From positions 5,913,956 to 5,977,955 of the forward strand of contig VZDJ01000041.1 in the NCBI GenBank assembly GCA_008694505.1: 64,000 nt of DNA, written 5' to 3'. The notes under the pieces are model-generated. The model was not told the DNA's origin. It did not search any database and saw nothing but the letters and a program-made list of their open reading frames with translations. Source of the DNA: Cyanoderma ruficeps (lineage: Eukaryota; Chordata; Aves; Passeriformes; Timaliidae). Positions 34,871 to 48,454 of this stretch are shown here, piece after piece. Every line of letters starts with the position of its first letter. Within the stretch, counting starts at the first letter, position 1. The translations under genes and the position numbers were made by a program.

Positions 34871-37737
34871 ATCGAAAAATTCTCAATGAAAAGTATTATG
34901 TAAAATAAATAAATAGAATATAATATGTGTATGGCCCTCGTGCAAAGCGGCTGGTGTGCCCGCTCAAGACCGCGGACCCGGCCCCAGGCAGGACTTGGCC
35001 TCTTGAACGATTTAGCAGCAGAAATTAAAAGGTGGGATTAGTGGTATGGGCTAAACTCTGCATCTTTTATTTTGTATATTCTCATTTAAATAAATTCAAA
35101 CATAAGGTAGCCAGCTATCTCTGACGTGCTTCTGATACGTTTGGATAATGATAGATGTGTAAGCTGAGGAGAAAAAAAGATCAGACATAAACACTTAGAT
35201 AATACATACAGTGGGTATTTTTGAGAGCAGATATTTCAGATAGCTGGAACTGCATTCTTTTCCAGTTTCTCACAGACCTCTTTTAATATATCTTTTTAAT
35301 ATATCCTTGAATTCAGAAGGATTTGACATGTGCTGAAGCATTCAGTACAGAGATGAAGCAGGGCCTCTAGTTCAGAAAAGAAAATACTAAAGGAGAGTAA
35401 GGAAAACTTTTTCTAATACTTTAAATTAAGACTTAAACTAGCAACAATGTCAGCATATTGTAGAAATGTCAAGGAAACAACTGGTCTTGCTAAGCAAGTT
35501 TTTAAAGACTCTTGTATAAACATAAAAGGTTTTGCTATCTGTCTAAATATATGAGTACTTAGCCCCCAGGTGATCAACTGTTTTGGGATTTGTGCATAGT
35601 GATGGGTCATAAGAGCTTATCGGGCTTTGTAGTGACCTGCTCACAAAAAATGCAGAATGTATGAAATGCAGACCTAATCTCTGCAATAAATCTGCAGCTC
35701 CCTAAAGGAGTAAACTGATCTGCGGCTATTGTGCTGACCCTACAGCACAGAGATGGATTTCACTGCCCATGTGCACTGAGTTTTGGATACCTTGAGAACA
35801 AAATTTTACAAAATAAGATGGATTCTTCAAAGTCAGCCAACTGCCATTTGTTTTTACAGTGAAAAGTATTCCCCATCTTGCAATATCAGAGCAAAGCATT
35901 GGCTGGCTGCTCCTCGTCCTTACCACCCTTTAAGAGATGGTCAGTGCCAGGCTGCTCTGAAATACTTGTCGTCATTACTCAATTCCCATGGATGCTTTTC
36001 AGTTGCCAGTAGGACATACCAAATCAGCAATGAAACAAAAGAACAAAGTCTGCTGTGACAATATTTGAATGCTATTTCAAAAAAGTGGATTGTGGATTTA
36101 AAATCTGCCCCCCCCCCCGAAAAATGTTGTTTATTCTGTCGTTGCCAGAACATTGATATAGTCAGAAACATTATTTCAATGAAGTTTTTACATGCCATTG
36201 AACGTTTTCTCTGTGTTCACGGGTTGTCAGTCTTATGTGCAGATTAAACTTAAGTTCTCACAGAGGAAGTTCACGCAGCGTGAATTCCGTTAGCTTTGCT
36301 GATCCCATTATGTGCCATAATTCGAGAGTGAAGATTGCTCTGCATAAATATTCATCTAGCATCTTTCAAGTTTTCACTTTTCATTCTGCTGCTGCCTGAC
36401 CCTGTCTGCCACTTTTCTCTGAATAATCATTACTGCTGAGCAACCCATTTGAAGAAAAAAGGCATTTGCAAGACTAAAATACCCAGACAGGACTGGATGC
36501 GTGGATTGTCACTAGGACAAGTTGCAGCCCGTTGCAGTTTATAACTGTGGATGTTAAAATAATCTAATGTGCTATTTGGAATTTATGTGCATTTCTCTCT
36601 GCAAATGTCGTAGCCTCTGGCTCACACAGAGGCCATACTCAACACATGGGTAGTAGCACCCCAATTCTCAGTCTAAGCACTCCAAACCCAAATTATAAAT
36701 TTTTCCTATTTTAAGTCCATCAGGTTTTTAAATATCAATAATTATTTTTTAATTTTTCTTTTTTTTGGTGCAGTTTGTATCAAGCTGCAACCCAAAGGTT
36801 CTGCTTGTGCATTGAGGTGAACTGAAATTGGTGGAAATAAAGAAAGGTGATGTGTTTCTGTGGAAGCAAAGAATCAGATCAAGGGCCCTTCCCATATGAA
36901 GTGAGTTTATGAGACTACACGTTACAGAATTCAAGCCCAAACATGATAAAATTGACTGCAATTCTCTTGTGAATTCTCAACAGGTCCTGGGACATGAGTG
37001 TCTGTTCTCCACAATTGTTAATCTAGCCAGTAAGAGAAATTGCTATTCTTATCGGTTCCCAGATGTACTGTCATGTGTTTCAGAACGTGTGTTTCCAGCA
37101 CGTGAGAACATGCACAGATTTTCTAGGTGAGCTGAGGTTATGGGAACCCATCCCCCCTGCATTGGTTGCAGTTGTGCAGTGCACTTAACTGAGCGTGTGA
37201 TGGCTGTGCACATTAGCTGTCTCTTTTCAAGGAAGATTGTGTATGAATTCCCCACCCTCCCCCTAAAATTCAGGCCAGCTGAATTACCTGCATATCAGAA
37301 AATCTGAGTCAGCACCCCTGAAGTGCAAGGAAAGAATCCCTGGGAAAATCGTTCTCTAGATCATGAAGTCTCACATCCATGTTTCCATACTGTGACTTCA
37401 GGGATATGATCAAGACAAGTTTTTCAGCAGCTCAGACTTGCAGTTACTGCTCCCTAATACAGAGCTCCTACAGAAGAAACCCCCCCAAAATGAAAACAGC
37501 TGCTTGAGAAAGGCCAGATGCATCCCTGCGGCAGGAATGTGACAAGCCACTTCACAGGCTGTGCTGCAGACCTTCCTGAAGCTTTCCTTGGGCGCAGCAT
37601 TGGAGAGCACTGGCTGTTCTGCTGAGCGGTGCTCCGAGACAAGCTGGCAAAGAGAGACATGCTTTTCTACTTATAAGACATCTACTTTTGCCAGGTACTA
37701 TCTTTACACCTTTTTCTTTTTCTTTATTTTCATCCAG
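34871..37737. other. No gene recognised; possible first intron of the CpG-island transcript
   Basis: Composition returns abruptly to AT-rich. An 11-base C run lies at 36108-36118. The segment 36290-36480, with an octamer-like TGCATAAATATTCAT at 36341-36355, has the look of a conserved enhancer, but that is an impression only. A weak acceptor at 36773 precedes a short open stretch that ends at gaggtgaac. No convincing coding exon was found. Confidence 0.4.
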
Positions 37738-37856
37738 TCAGAATTCCCACGGACACCACCTACATAAATTCCCTGCTTATCAGCTTGACATCTTAATTGC
37801 AGAAACTGCACCAACAGGGAAAAGCTGCTAGATAGCAGGCACCAATGCCACATCAG
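37738..37856 (+). ncRNA. Candidate untranslated exon downstream of the CpG island (119 bp)
   Basis: A long pyrimidine tract (about 37708-37735) ends in catccag, giving a strong acceptor (AG at 37736-37737). The segment ends in atcag followed by gtgaaa at 37857-37862, a good donor. All three frames contain stops, so it would be a 5' UTR or lncRNA exon. It lies about 3 kb downstream of the CpG-island promoter on the same strand, which makes it a natural second exon. Evidence is limited to splice-site appearance and position. Confidence 0.3.
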
Positions 37857-40689
37857 GTGAAAACAAGTAATCACATTACTCAGGAAGACCAAAGTGCTGA
37901 AAATATGCCCTCCTCGAAATTCAGGTTTAAATGAGACATACTTCCAGGCTGACTGAAGTGACTGAACTCTCTTGCCAGCTAGACGGCTTTGATCCAGTCT
38001 TCCAGTAAAGAAAAGCAAAAAAGCAAAACAAAAGCAACCGAAACCAGTGCAGGGTAGAAACATTAATGGGATGAAGGCTGTATAATTCAGAAAGGTTTGT
38101 TAAAATCTGACTTCAGGGCAGGTGCTTGGCCCTGGTCCTCCACCAGTGTACTTGCCGGTGTGCTCACACAGAGTCCAACAGGAGCCTGGACATCAATGAA
38201 ATGGACCAGGCATTTTCCAATGGAAGACTGGGCTGTTATTCTCCCTGTAAAGGACTGCTCTTTTCATAAGGATGCTCCAGTCTGGTTTAGTGGGAAATTA
38301 GAATGGCAATCATTTTCCCATTCAAAGTAACATAATCCCATTTTTAATGTGCACTTCATATCTGCAAGGCTTAAAATATATATTGTCTTTGTTTTATGGG
38401 AACTGTTGCTGACATTAACATCTCTCAGTGCCCTATGCCTTTTTCTAAAAAAAATTTTTTGTGTAAAAGACTCTTGTTCTAATTAAGATCAAATAATTTA
38501 TAAAGTACATTATATTTTGAACCTGTCACATCAGAGCGTATGCATCACAGTGACTTATGTGTGGTGCAGTCAATCAGCCATGCGAATGAAGGATTATACA
38601 CAGACTTTCTGGATGCTTTGGGGTTTGAACCCTGCAAGCAGTAGATCACAGATGCTTTCTGTCATGTATTAATAGCTGTCTCAGCATGAGAACTGGAAGC
38701 CCAGAACTCTCATAAATGCTAAAAACATTTCACCTCCAGGGCTTAGAGTGCGTTACTTAATGTGCCAGTGAAACACTCTGGAAGCTGCTTTTATTTTTTC
38801 TCCAAGACACTTTTAAAAGGATTTCAAGTTTGGAGAAAAATTATTGTGTCATAAAATTTTTAAACTGATGTGACATTCTGTGATTGTTTTATTTTTGCAA
38901 TGGAGGCATAGCAAACTATATTCACAGACTAAAATGCCTTGTTTCAGTCATCTGAAGGCAAACTTATTTGGTGGTCGTAGTTGAGCAGTAAGAGATGAGT
39001 AAACCTGACCTACCCTTAATTACAGCATTTGTTGTACAAACACATTTTAATGGAACCCCTCGTGAACTGAGAAGGCAGTGCCTCCCAGTTGTTCCTAGTC
39101 CTGAACCACTGCAGCTCGCCATGACACCTTATTAGCTGCTGTATCCTAGGCAGTGGAAGAAGACAGGGAATATGGTGTGGGGTTTTTTTTTGAAGTTGTT
39201 AGTGCAGGCTTAGGAGGAGGTTGGTATTTGAATTTGCTGCTGACCACACTCGACTAAGTTTCAGGATTTTTTTTTAGTGTCCCTACTTCTGTGCAGCCTC
39301 AAATGATGGAAGCATTACTGATAAGCATTTATTAAAAGAAGTTAATCTTTTGAAAGCATTCATTTAGGTACTAGAAATAGAAGCTAATTTCCTCTCCTCT
39401 CTGCTGCATCTGAACTGCTGCTGAGAAGCAGTTCTTTGAAGGAAATCCAGACATCCACATTTAGTCCCCATCTCTGATACAGAGCCAACAGGTCTGACTA
39501 TGTCAGCCAGTCTGGTCAGCTTCTTATTCTCCAAGTTTGTGAGAGAGTGACAACATGTGCTGCCTTCAGGACTGGGAAAGAGTTCAGTAGCATTTATGAT
39601 ACAGTCATGGTAGTGACATGATGTAAAGATAAGGACTAATCTCATCCATTTCCAGCCACTGCTCATGTTCAAGTGCTGACTAACCTGTCCTTAGTGTCAG
39701 TTCTTATCCACGTCAGTGAGTCTAAAAGTTACTGAGCATACACAGCCATAGTCTTGAGGTCACACTCCAGGCCCATTTCTCTATCCACTGGTGTCTGGAG
39801 TCCTTCACTTCTTTGGTGCTGCTGCCAGTTCAATAGAACCATCTGTAATTGTCGTTTAGCCATAACAAATAGTTCCTGTTTTGAGTGGAGAATTTTTTCT
39901 GTTACACAGGATACCTACAGATGCGGTGTCTGTGGCATACCTGCTCTGTTCGCTGCAGAAGCAGATTCTGCCTTTGTGCCTGATTTGTCTCTGCCCTTTC
40001 TTTCTTCCTTGCCAATGATTCCTTTAACCAGAGCATAGTTAACCTGCCTTCCTCATCTCCCTGCTCTTTATTGCTTTGATGCAGCCTTTTATGAACTGAG
40101 AACGAGGTAATCTCATCTCTGGGCAAATCCTTCCTCTGTCTGCTGATGGCTCTAGGCAGAAGCAGGGCACACAATTAAATGCAGGGTAGAGAAACCATGC
40201 TGTCCAGTACGGCAGAAGCAGCTGTAAAGCAGGGCAGCATCTGAGATGAAACCCAAATGTGTGCCCATCACTGGTTTGTGCTGTGGCTTTGGCAAGCTTA
40301 CTTGTGTGTGCTGACTCCTGGTCTCCCCTGAAACATCAGCTTTTAACTGCTGCCAGAGGCGCTGTCATTGGCCTTGTTATTTTGTTCTTGCTGCTGTTCC
40401 AGGTCAATAGATCCCATGTTCTTCCAGCACTCTGAAAAAATAAATGGTCTCCCAGAGTGGCATCATCTCCTTGTTTTTCCTTCAATGTAACCATCATCAA
40501 GTGAACAAACATTGAAGCAGTTCATATTGATACAATTTCTTTGTGTAACTGGTTACTTTCAAGGCTTTTTTGCTTTCTCTTGCCATAAAAGTATGCATTA
40601 TGGTGACCAAATAGTTCAAACCCTGTCATGTATCTTTGTAGGTATTTAGCCTAGCATTGGAGCAATAATTATATAAATGTTGTGGACTT
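37857..40689. other. No gene recognised
   Basis: Non-repetitive sequence of fairly balanced composition around 38510-38990, where a conserved non-coding element is conceivable. A ggggtttgaaccctgc motif near 38621-38640 resembles a tRNA T-arm, but no cloverleaf can be folded around it. The minus frame at 39364-39672 and the opposed frames at 39754-40174 show no known domain. Confidence 0.4.
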
Positions 40690-40745
40690 CTATTTTTTTT
40701 CTTTCCTTTTTTTTTTCTTTTTTTTCTTTTTTTCTTTTTTTTCAG
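40690..40745 (+). repeat. Polypyrimidine (T-rich) tract ending in CAG
   Basis: About 50 bases of T with scattered C, ending in ttttttcag (AG at 40744-40745). By appearance it is a strong 3' splice-site signal. A possible 80-bp exon (40746-40825) ending in aaaa then gtgaga can be drawn, but stops and a modest donor leave it unconvincing. Confidence 0.6.
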
Positions 40746-43700
40746 TGACTTTCAATAGCATTTTTGCTGTGGAGTGACTTCTGAGAAGGAAGCAGACTCT
40801 TTTAAGAATAATGATTACACTAAAAGTGAGAGAAATGTAATTGCAAATAATGTTCAAGAAGTCAAATATATTCTGACCTTGCTTGGCTTGTTAAGCCGTT
40901 TGCACAGCTCCTGTTAATGAGGGGACAATTAATAACTGGATCAGTTGTTTCAAGAGCACGCACAGTTAAATGCTCTTTGAACATCATTTACCTCTGAGTC
41001 CAGATGACCTATTATGATATTTTTGAAGATATGACTACTGAGACTTCTTTTCATTCCCCCTCTAATTATATCCACTTGTGTCTTTCCTTACCTTAGAATT
41101 TAGCCCCTGGAAAAGATTGCTTTTTTGCCCTTTGGATTTTTAGCTAGATTGCCCCTCTTCCTAGTATGAGTTATAGTAGGCTTCACTTTATCCCTAATTT
41201 ATTGAGTGAGCGCATGTGATACATACCTGAGGGCAATACTAGAGCTCATAAATTCTGTATCATGGAATGTGGGATGGAGAAGTATAGATATTTATAACAA
41301 AATTGGGAAGAAAAGCGAAATCAGTCAAATAAATGAACAATGCATCTCCCATCCTAGCAAATATGACTCAGACATAAAAGGCTTTAAAGTCCATTTGTTT
41401 GTACAAATGAATGCACTAATAAAAGACAGCACTTGAGGCTTTAATATCTCTTAATAACTCTACAATTTAAAAAATGCCGTATATTCAAAAGTGACAGGAT
41501 CTCTCACATATCTCATGTATGCTTTTTATAAAGTCATCTTATTCACAGTTTTTCAAAGTGTGCTAGGGAGAAAGAACTCAGTATGTTGTTAAACAGCAGA
41601 AATGGTCTGAAATTCATGAAATGAAAGATCACCTTAAGCTGTTGCTTTGAAGTTTCACCAGAGTTTTCCAGCTCATTTCCTACTGATGGAAAACTTGCCA
41701 AAAGTACTCCCAGCAGAGATAAAAAATATTTGGCCTGCTGGAATCCACACTTGAAGATTATCAGCAGATCCAAGACACAAGAGTCAAGCTATATGCTACA
41801 GGACAATTTACATAAGATGTGTGTGTATATATATATCTCAGTGATTATTTATCTCAAGGTAATTAATGCACTCATTACTTATGCAGGTAGCTCTGAGCAG
41901 CATGTGCAAAGATGTGAAATCTATAGGATGAAAAAGCACACTTCAGTTGATTGTTTTAGATTTTAAATATTTCAAGCTGACACTATCAGATTTGTTTTCT
42001 TCCTTTGAAAAACTTTCAGTGATTCATAAGTTCCTCTGTCAACTTTTTTCTTTTGTTGTTATTTTTAGAGCATTTATTGAGTCCAAAATGTCTGTTCTGT
42101 TTTATTTCATTGTACAAGCCTGGTTTATCTTTCATTAAATTATGGTAATTTGGAAAGCGTCCTTTGCACAGAAACAACAACTAAAACTGAGATTCTTACT
42201 AACTCAAATGTTTGAACTGATAATAGGCCCTGAAAGCTTTCTTTCTTTTAATTGCCTCCTGTGGAAAGAGGTTTTTTTTAAAGATGAGCCTTTCAGTGCA
42301 GTGTAGTTTTTTGTGCAGTCCTTCCTTGCTGTGTCCAATGGCCTTGTCACCAGTGGGCCTCTGCAGGAGCCTGGAGATGGGGCGATGGGGACCAGGAAGG
42401 AGGTGGCACAGCCTTGCCTCTGGTCCCCACCTTCTGGCCAGACCTCGCAGGACAAAGCAGGCTTTGATAGCTGTCTTTGCTTCAGCCCAGAGACCTGCCC
42501 CAAACATTGTACTTTTAATTATGTTATGCAGTGAAACATTGAGCAACATCTACCAGGAAAAAGCTTGTGAAGCAACACAGATCAGAAAAAAGAACCTGGG
42601 GCTCCTCCTCTTTCCCACTGCAGCAAAGTGCTTGTCCTCTGCTGGTTGTGAAACTCCTCACCTCTTGCAGAACTGGCATTTGTAGAAGTCTCTTTGATGG
42701 AGCCAGATATCTCACCCATGATTTTAGTTCTGGGAAGGGCTGTAGCAGAATATGCTGGGGAATCCAGGTACACACCTTCTACCGAGGCAGGTGTAGACTT
42801 CAACATGACATTTTCATGTGGACTGAAAAGTTTTAACAAGTCAGTGGGAAAAATCAAACGCTACATCTTTCTAAGTTGACCCAAAATACAATTGACCTCA
42901 GTCAGCCCAAGCGCAGAGCTTTGGAGGAGTTTTGCAGTATCCCTCACCTTTATCCCTGAATGGGTGGTAAAAGCATATGTAAGGAGTCAGAAATAAAATA
43001 GTTTGGAGAAAAAATATAAAGCAGTCCTATTTGACGTGAAACTCTCAAAGTGCTATGGTGTGAAGTCTCTCTTCAGATCTATAGATCTTTAATGATCTGT
43101 AAAAATACAAGCACAGCTCATTTTAATAAAATATTTTCTATTTAACTCTTCCTTGCTTTGAATGCATCAAGGTTTCCTGCTCTGAGTAGTCAATCTGAAA
43201 TTTTTTCTCATTACTTACTATGTGTTTGTTTGTTTGTTTTTAGTTGCTGCATTTCTCTTTTCAGGGTAGCACTGTATTATCCTATTTCAGTCTCAGTTTC
43301 TAGATCTGTTTGCTACACACCGACAACTAAAAATAAGCTGCTTTATCCTTGGACATGTTATATAAATTCAGTGGGTAGCAGTTTTGCACTGCTTTTCAGA
43401 TGATACTGAGTTGTATTCACTTATATCTTGTGTAACTTCAGTGATACTAACAGAGACAAAATATGCTGACAGGTGTTTCCAGCAGGAATTCGTATCAGGC
43501 CCTTCTCTCTTGTCTTTCCCCAGATCACAGCCCAATTAAAATGTACTTTATATATGTACAATAGGCCCTGGATCTTTCTTGATATGGTTACTATAATTCC
43601 ATTTAAGACAAATTTAATTTCTTTTGGATATCTGTGATAGACGTTTCTTTCGGATATCTGCCACTCCTAAAATAAATGTTGCTCTTTGATCTGCCACACA

Positions 43701-46700
43701 GTATTATTCTGGCAGCTTAGGCTGCCCTCCCACAGCCTTGTTTGTCCTGTCAGACCTTCCACCCTCCTGAGGTATTCTCATGTTGCTGTTGAAGATTGAT
43801 CTGTGCTATGTGATATGCCCATCTCTGGCCCTTGCATTTCTTTGTGGAAAGGGCTGGGTGAGGTTCCTTGGCATGATTTATACAGCTACTCAAAGCAGCT
43901 GATCATAATGGCCTCTAAGTTTAGAATCTATTAATTGGCATCCTGCTTTGTTCAGATAATAATGTTAAAAAAAAAAAAAAAGAGAAGAGAAAAAGGAAAA
44001 GAAAAAATATCTCAGAGAACAGTATCATTCCTCTGTGCAGAATGGTGCTGTAAATCCAGGACTCAGAGAAGGAGCAGCAAGACTGTGAGTGACTAGGGGC
44101 AAAACTGGGGAAGGCCAGGGGAATGTGGGAGAAAAAAGGTAATGATAGGATGAGATATGATACAAGCTAGCTTTTCCTATTTATTGGTAAAAAAAGAGTT
44201 ATCCTAAATATTATCAATTGGATTTGAGCTACAAATATGCCCACTCCTTAACCATTTCCAGTTAGATCAATAAAGGTACCTCTGAACTGCCTCAGTCATA
44301 TGTTTCTAAAACTTACATCCTTAAAATTCTTTTCCTCTGCTGCCCATGTCCCTGTGCTCCTCTTTTTATGGCCTTGTTGGGCACTGAGTGCAAACACCTA
44401 CAAAATGCATCACTGGGTAAAAGGTTCAGGGCTTACTGCCAGCTCCACTGGCTCAGCTGCTAGAGGGCTCACTGGAGTGTGGGGTCCAAATTTTTTTGAA
44501 TCCTTGGCCTGCAAGAATAGAATTTTTTCAGCTCCAGACCATCTGTTGAAACTTTTTCATGCAGCAGTAATTAAGTAATTATTAGGGCAGAGAAAGCATG
44601 AGTCTATGGCCTGGGGACAAGGATGGGGATGGCTTGACTCCTGCACAAGGTCTATTGAACACTAATGTGAAATACTCAGACATTTACGGGAGCAGAGGCA
44701 GGAGCCTTGTCTCTCTCTTGCAACTCTGAGTATCATTTCTGCTGGAGTAGCTACTTGGGGCCTTTGAGATGGACCTTCAGGTGTCCACAGGCACCAAAAA
44801 GGAGCGTAGCCCAGCTGTCCCTCCTGCTGGACAGGAGTGCTAACCCGAGAATCACCATGCAAAGGGATGAGACACACGCCTGCCTCCACCTCGGCTTTGC
44901 ATGACAGGCATACATCAAGGTCGGTGCTCAAACTCATCCTCTTGAGGCCAGCACATCCTGTCAGCCCCAGATAACACCTTCTCACAGAGGAGAAGCTCAA
45001 ATAATACAACTGAATGTGTATAGTGCAGGCACATCCCCACTCAGCCCATGGCATTTTCTGGTGCTGTTTATAGGGTGCCTCAATCTTTACACTGTGTTTA
45101 GTCTAAAGTCATGAGTTCATGAGTTCATCTACTTCTAACAGCATCTGCTGATTTAATAAAAGCATTATTCCATTCCCTGAACCCTCCTCACTTTTTTGGG
45201 ATCCTACCTGCCCAAATCAGAGCTTTTTTTTGGAAACAGGTAGTTTTGTTCATCTGAATCATAATACTTTTCTATCATACAGAGATGGTACCTGAAGATG
45301 CATGCATAATACCATTTTAAATTAGAAGTTTGGTTTTTACAGATGCTATTAAAATTTTGTTTTGTTAACCCTGACATCAGAAGTTGTGTCATGATGTCAT
45401 ATGACCAGAGAAGACATTTTGATAAAGTGAATGCAATCCAGATGATCAGTGAATGAAGGCACCATCTGTCAAATCTTTATTAATCAATTAACCTCTAAGT
45501 ACATTAAAGATAGATGGTGTCAGTCCATTTGTCATAGAAATTCTTATCCTGACATAACTGAACTGGGGAGATAAACGGCAATGTTAGAATGGGCAGATAC
45601 ATTTCTCCCATGTGATTTTCTCCCCTTTTTCTCCAGTAATTAATTATTTGCAAAGCTATGCACTTAAAAAAAAACTCTCTCTAATGTCACATCACTTTTT
45701 TTGTTTTGTTTTTCCCCAATAGGAGGGTAACAATAACACATTGAAGAGTTGTAATATGGGCAGGACTATGTAACCCTAAAATTTTATGCCTAGGCCTCAT
45801 TTTTGGAAGTTACTTAACACTGAGGAACCTACCTCCCCTGTATGATATCCAGTCTGTTCTTTGTGGCTGATCAAGACCTTCAGTGAGCACATTCCCAAAG
45901 CCAACCTGACATACAGGCAGGAGATGCCCTGTAGAGCACGAGGCACCACACGTGTGGCATTTGTCTGTGCTGTAATCTATACCTGAACAGCCCAGGGCAT
46001 GCTGCAGGCTATCGCTGGGACAAGTACAGTGCTCAGAGGCAGGTGGATCAGGAGAAGCATTGTGCTTACTTATGTTCCCAAAATTAAATGCTGAATACAT
46101 GCTGCCATGCATTTCAGAAATATATTGACTGCCTAGCTCTGGTTAGTAAAGTGGCCTGAGTTCTAGCAGCAGAATGTGGAGTGACTGAGCCATCTAAGAT
46201 ATATGCCTTGGAAGATTTAATTTAACTGATTTAAGCTGAAATAATACTGCCTTTTTCATACTGTACATGATACCTGCCTTGATACTGATATCCTTGAAAC
46301 CAGCAGAAAAGTGAAGAAACCAAAGTAATAGTGAGCTGTTCTCACTGTTTCCCTACTGTAAATCTGGGGAGGGGAAACCATGCAAATATTAATAGCACAT
46401 CCACATTGATTAGTGACATTTCTGGCTTGAATATCAACTCCATGGAAGCTGCTGAATTTGGAGAGGAACCTTTTATTCTTATTTCAGCAAAAACCAGTTT
46501 ACAGAATATCCTTTGGTGTCCTATTGTTTACTAGTGCTCTTTGCTTCCTATTTCCCAAATAAGATGTATGGAAAAATGGAAATTATTTATAAAAGATGTA
46601 ATCTGGTACCCGTGTGGAAAGCCATGCAGTATCACGTTGATCCGAGCTTTAATAGGTAACATTTTTTGTCTCTAAGGCCTCAAAGACATCTTGCTTCACT

Positions 46701-47880
46701 CCAGGCTTAGTCCATCTGTACGGAGTGCTGAATGCACCACTGGATGTCACCCTTGCTCTCCCCTGAAGCAGAGCAATAAACCACGAAGAATCATGAAGTT
46801 TTAAAGTCCTGAATACACTACAAGGTGGTAAATGGCTGGTTATGACCCGAATATGGATATTGTAGGATAATTTATAAATGACACATGAAATAGTCTGTCT
46901 CTAAAATATTGCATTGCCTTTTACATGGAGAAATCTCTGAGGCTAAAACTAGTATTTATTGATTTACTTCCAGTCCCTCCAAAAGCATCAAGGTAAAGTT
47001 GAAGCCTCTAGAACCTACTCTAACTCAGATTTTGTGCTTCAACACACGAAGTCACCATCCGCTGCTTTTGTATTTTATTAAATGTCTGCAGAGTTTGGAA
47101 AAGGAAGTGAGTATTTTATGAGGTGTTTATAGGACAAACATTATCTGCCACATTCTCGCCAGTGCTACCAGATTCAAATGCTCTCTAGTAGCAGCTGTAC
47201 AGATGTTCACAGTTGTTTCAGTAACATCTGCAGTAGCGCCCTTCCAAATTTTTTACTCTTATCACTTCTCTGTACTTTTGCTTATAGCTGACTTCTGTTT
47301 CACAACTGTCAAGAAAAGTCCCCTGAATGTGGGGAATATAATTTTTATGCTCACTAGTAATAACTCACTGCATCAGTTGTGTGGGGGAACAGAAAGGAGT
47401 GTACATAGGCCTTGTAAATTAACCTAACTCCGTCTGAGGTGAGCAGAAGACAATGAACATGAGCTAAGACCTTGCCCAGAGAAGTTCAGATAAACCTGTT
47501 GAAACCTCTTTTAGACATCCTCAGACACTCTCAGCTGGTTGCAAATACCCAGGAACACCTAGTCCTCTCAGATTCCTCAGGCGAAGAGCAAACAGGGAAG
47601 GGCTCTCTGAGTGACTTTTGCTCATACTCTTCATTTGTAAATCATCCTGTGCAATGAGATAACTGGAAACAACTGCAGTTTGATGACTCACCATCAGCAA
47701 GACAGAAATTAAAGATCAGAGAAGAATATTGGCTTCAGAAACAGAAACATTAATGTAATATTGCAATTGTCCTTGTTTGTGAGACACAGTCCAAGGTGAA
47801 GAACTAGTTATCAGTTAGTAGCACTAGTCGTCAAAGAATGTTATTTTTATGTAGTGGTTTCTATGTAAACGTGTCTTTTA
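40746..47880. other. No gene recognised (7.1 kb)
   Basis: AT-rich, with a purine-rich A/G tract at 43968-44007 that begins with fourteen A. Locally GC-richer patches near 42300-42500, 44660-45060 and 45810-46110 give the longest frames in the window (133 codons plus at 42284-42685, 130 codons minus at 44662-45054, 100 codons minus at 45810-46112). Each overlaps other open frames and none shows a recognisable domain. A short period-8 repeat tcatgagt lies at 45109-45128. Confidence 0.45.
43968..44007. repeat. A-rich purine tract
   Basis: Fourteen consecutive A bases followed by an A/G-only stretch. It may be the degraded A tail of an old retroposed sequence. No body is recognisable upstream. 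Confidence 0.85.
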
Positions 47881-48454
47881 CAAAGTGTGCTGGTTTTGGC
47901 TGGAGTAATTTTCTTCACATTGGCTAGTATGAGACAGTGTTTTGGATTTGTGCTTAACACGGTGTTGACAGTATAGAAAGGTTTTTGTTATTTCTGAGCA
48001 GTGCTTACACATAGCCAAGAGCTTTTCTGCTATACATATTGTCTCGCTGGCAGGGAAGTTGTGAGTTCCTGGGGGATTGGGAGGAGATGCAGCCAGGACA
48101 GGGGACCCCAGATGACCAAAGGGATATTCTGTACCACATGGCATCATGCTCAAGATATGAAGAAGCAAGAAGTAGGAAGGGACGGGGGACATTTGGAGTG
48201 ATGGCCCTTGTCTTCCCTAGTCACCATTACATGTGCTGCAGCCCTGCTCTTCTGGAGATGACTGAACACCTGCCTGCCCATGGAAAACTGTGAATTAATT
48301 CCTTGGTTTGCTTGTGCATGGCTTTTGCTTTTCACTATTAAACTGTCTTTATCTCAACTTATGAGTTTTCTAACTCTTACCATCCCAGTTGTCTCCCCAA
48401 GTGAGTGGCTGCTTGGGGCTTGGTTTTTGGCTGGGCTTGAACCGTGACACAAAG
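47881..48454 (+). mobile_element. Solo LTR of an endogenous retrovirus with 5-bp target-site duplication
   Basis: The LTR spans 47886-48449 (564 bp). It begins TGTGCTGG and ends CGTGACA, so it has the standard TG...CA ends and a TGT/ACA terminal inverted repeat. It is flanked by a perfect 5-bp direct repeat, caaag, at 47881-47885 and 48450-48454. The body closely follows an LTR family that I recall as common in passerine genomes. Recognisable landmarks are ttttggctgg at the left, gagcagtgcttacac, ccaaagggatattctgtacc, and ttttgcttttcactattaaac at the right. The last contains an ATTAAA polyadenylation signal (48337-48342). The TATA-like region of the family is degraded (aagatatgaag). No primer-binding site or internal gene follows. 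Five-base duplications suit a class III (ERVL-like) element. It contains no viral gene. Confidence 0.88.

Noticed and set aside
38621..38640. tRNA-like T-arm motif
   Set aside because: Only the T-arm-like block is present. No acceptor, D or anticodon stems can be placed around it.
40746..40825. Candidate exon after the long T-rich tract
   Set aside because: The tract is plain low complexity, and the gtgaga donor follows an A-rich sequence with no other support.
42284..42685. 133-codon plus frame, the longest in the window
   Set aside because: It overlaps several open frames on both strands in a GC-richer patch and has no recognisable domain, which is consistent with chance.
44662..45054. 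130-codon minus frame with several cysteines
   Set aside because: The cysteines do not form a recognisable spaced motif, and the opposite strand is also partly open.
45810..46112. Cysteine-rich 100-codon minus frame that could suggest a secreted peptide
   Set aside because: There is no signal peptide, the cysteine spacing is irregular, and no splice or promoter signals are seen.
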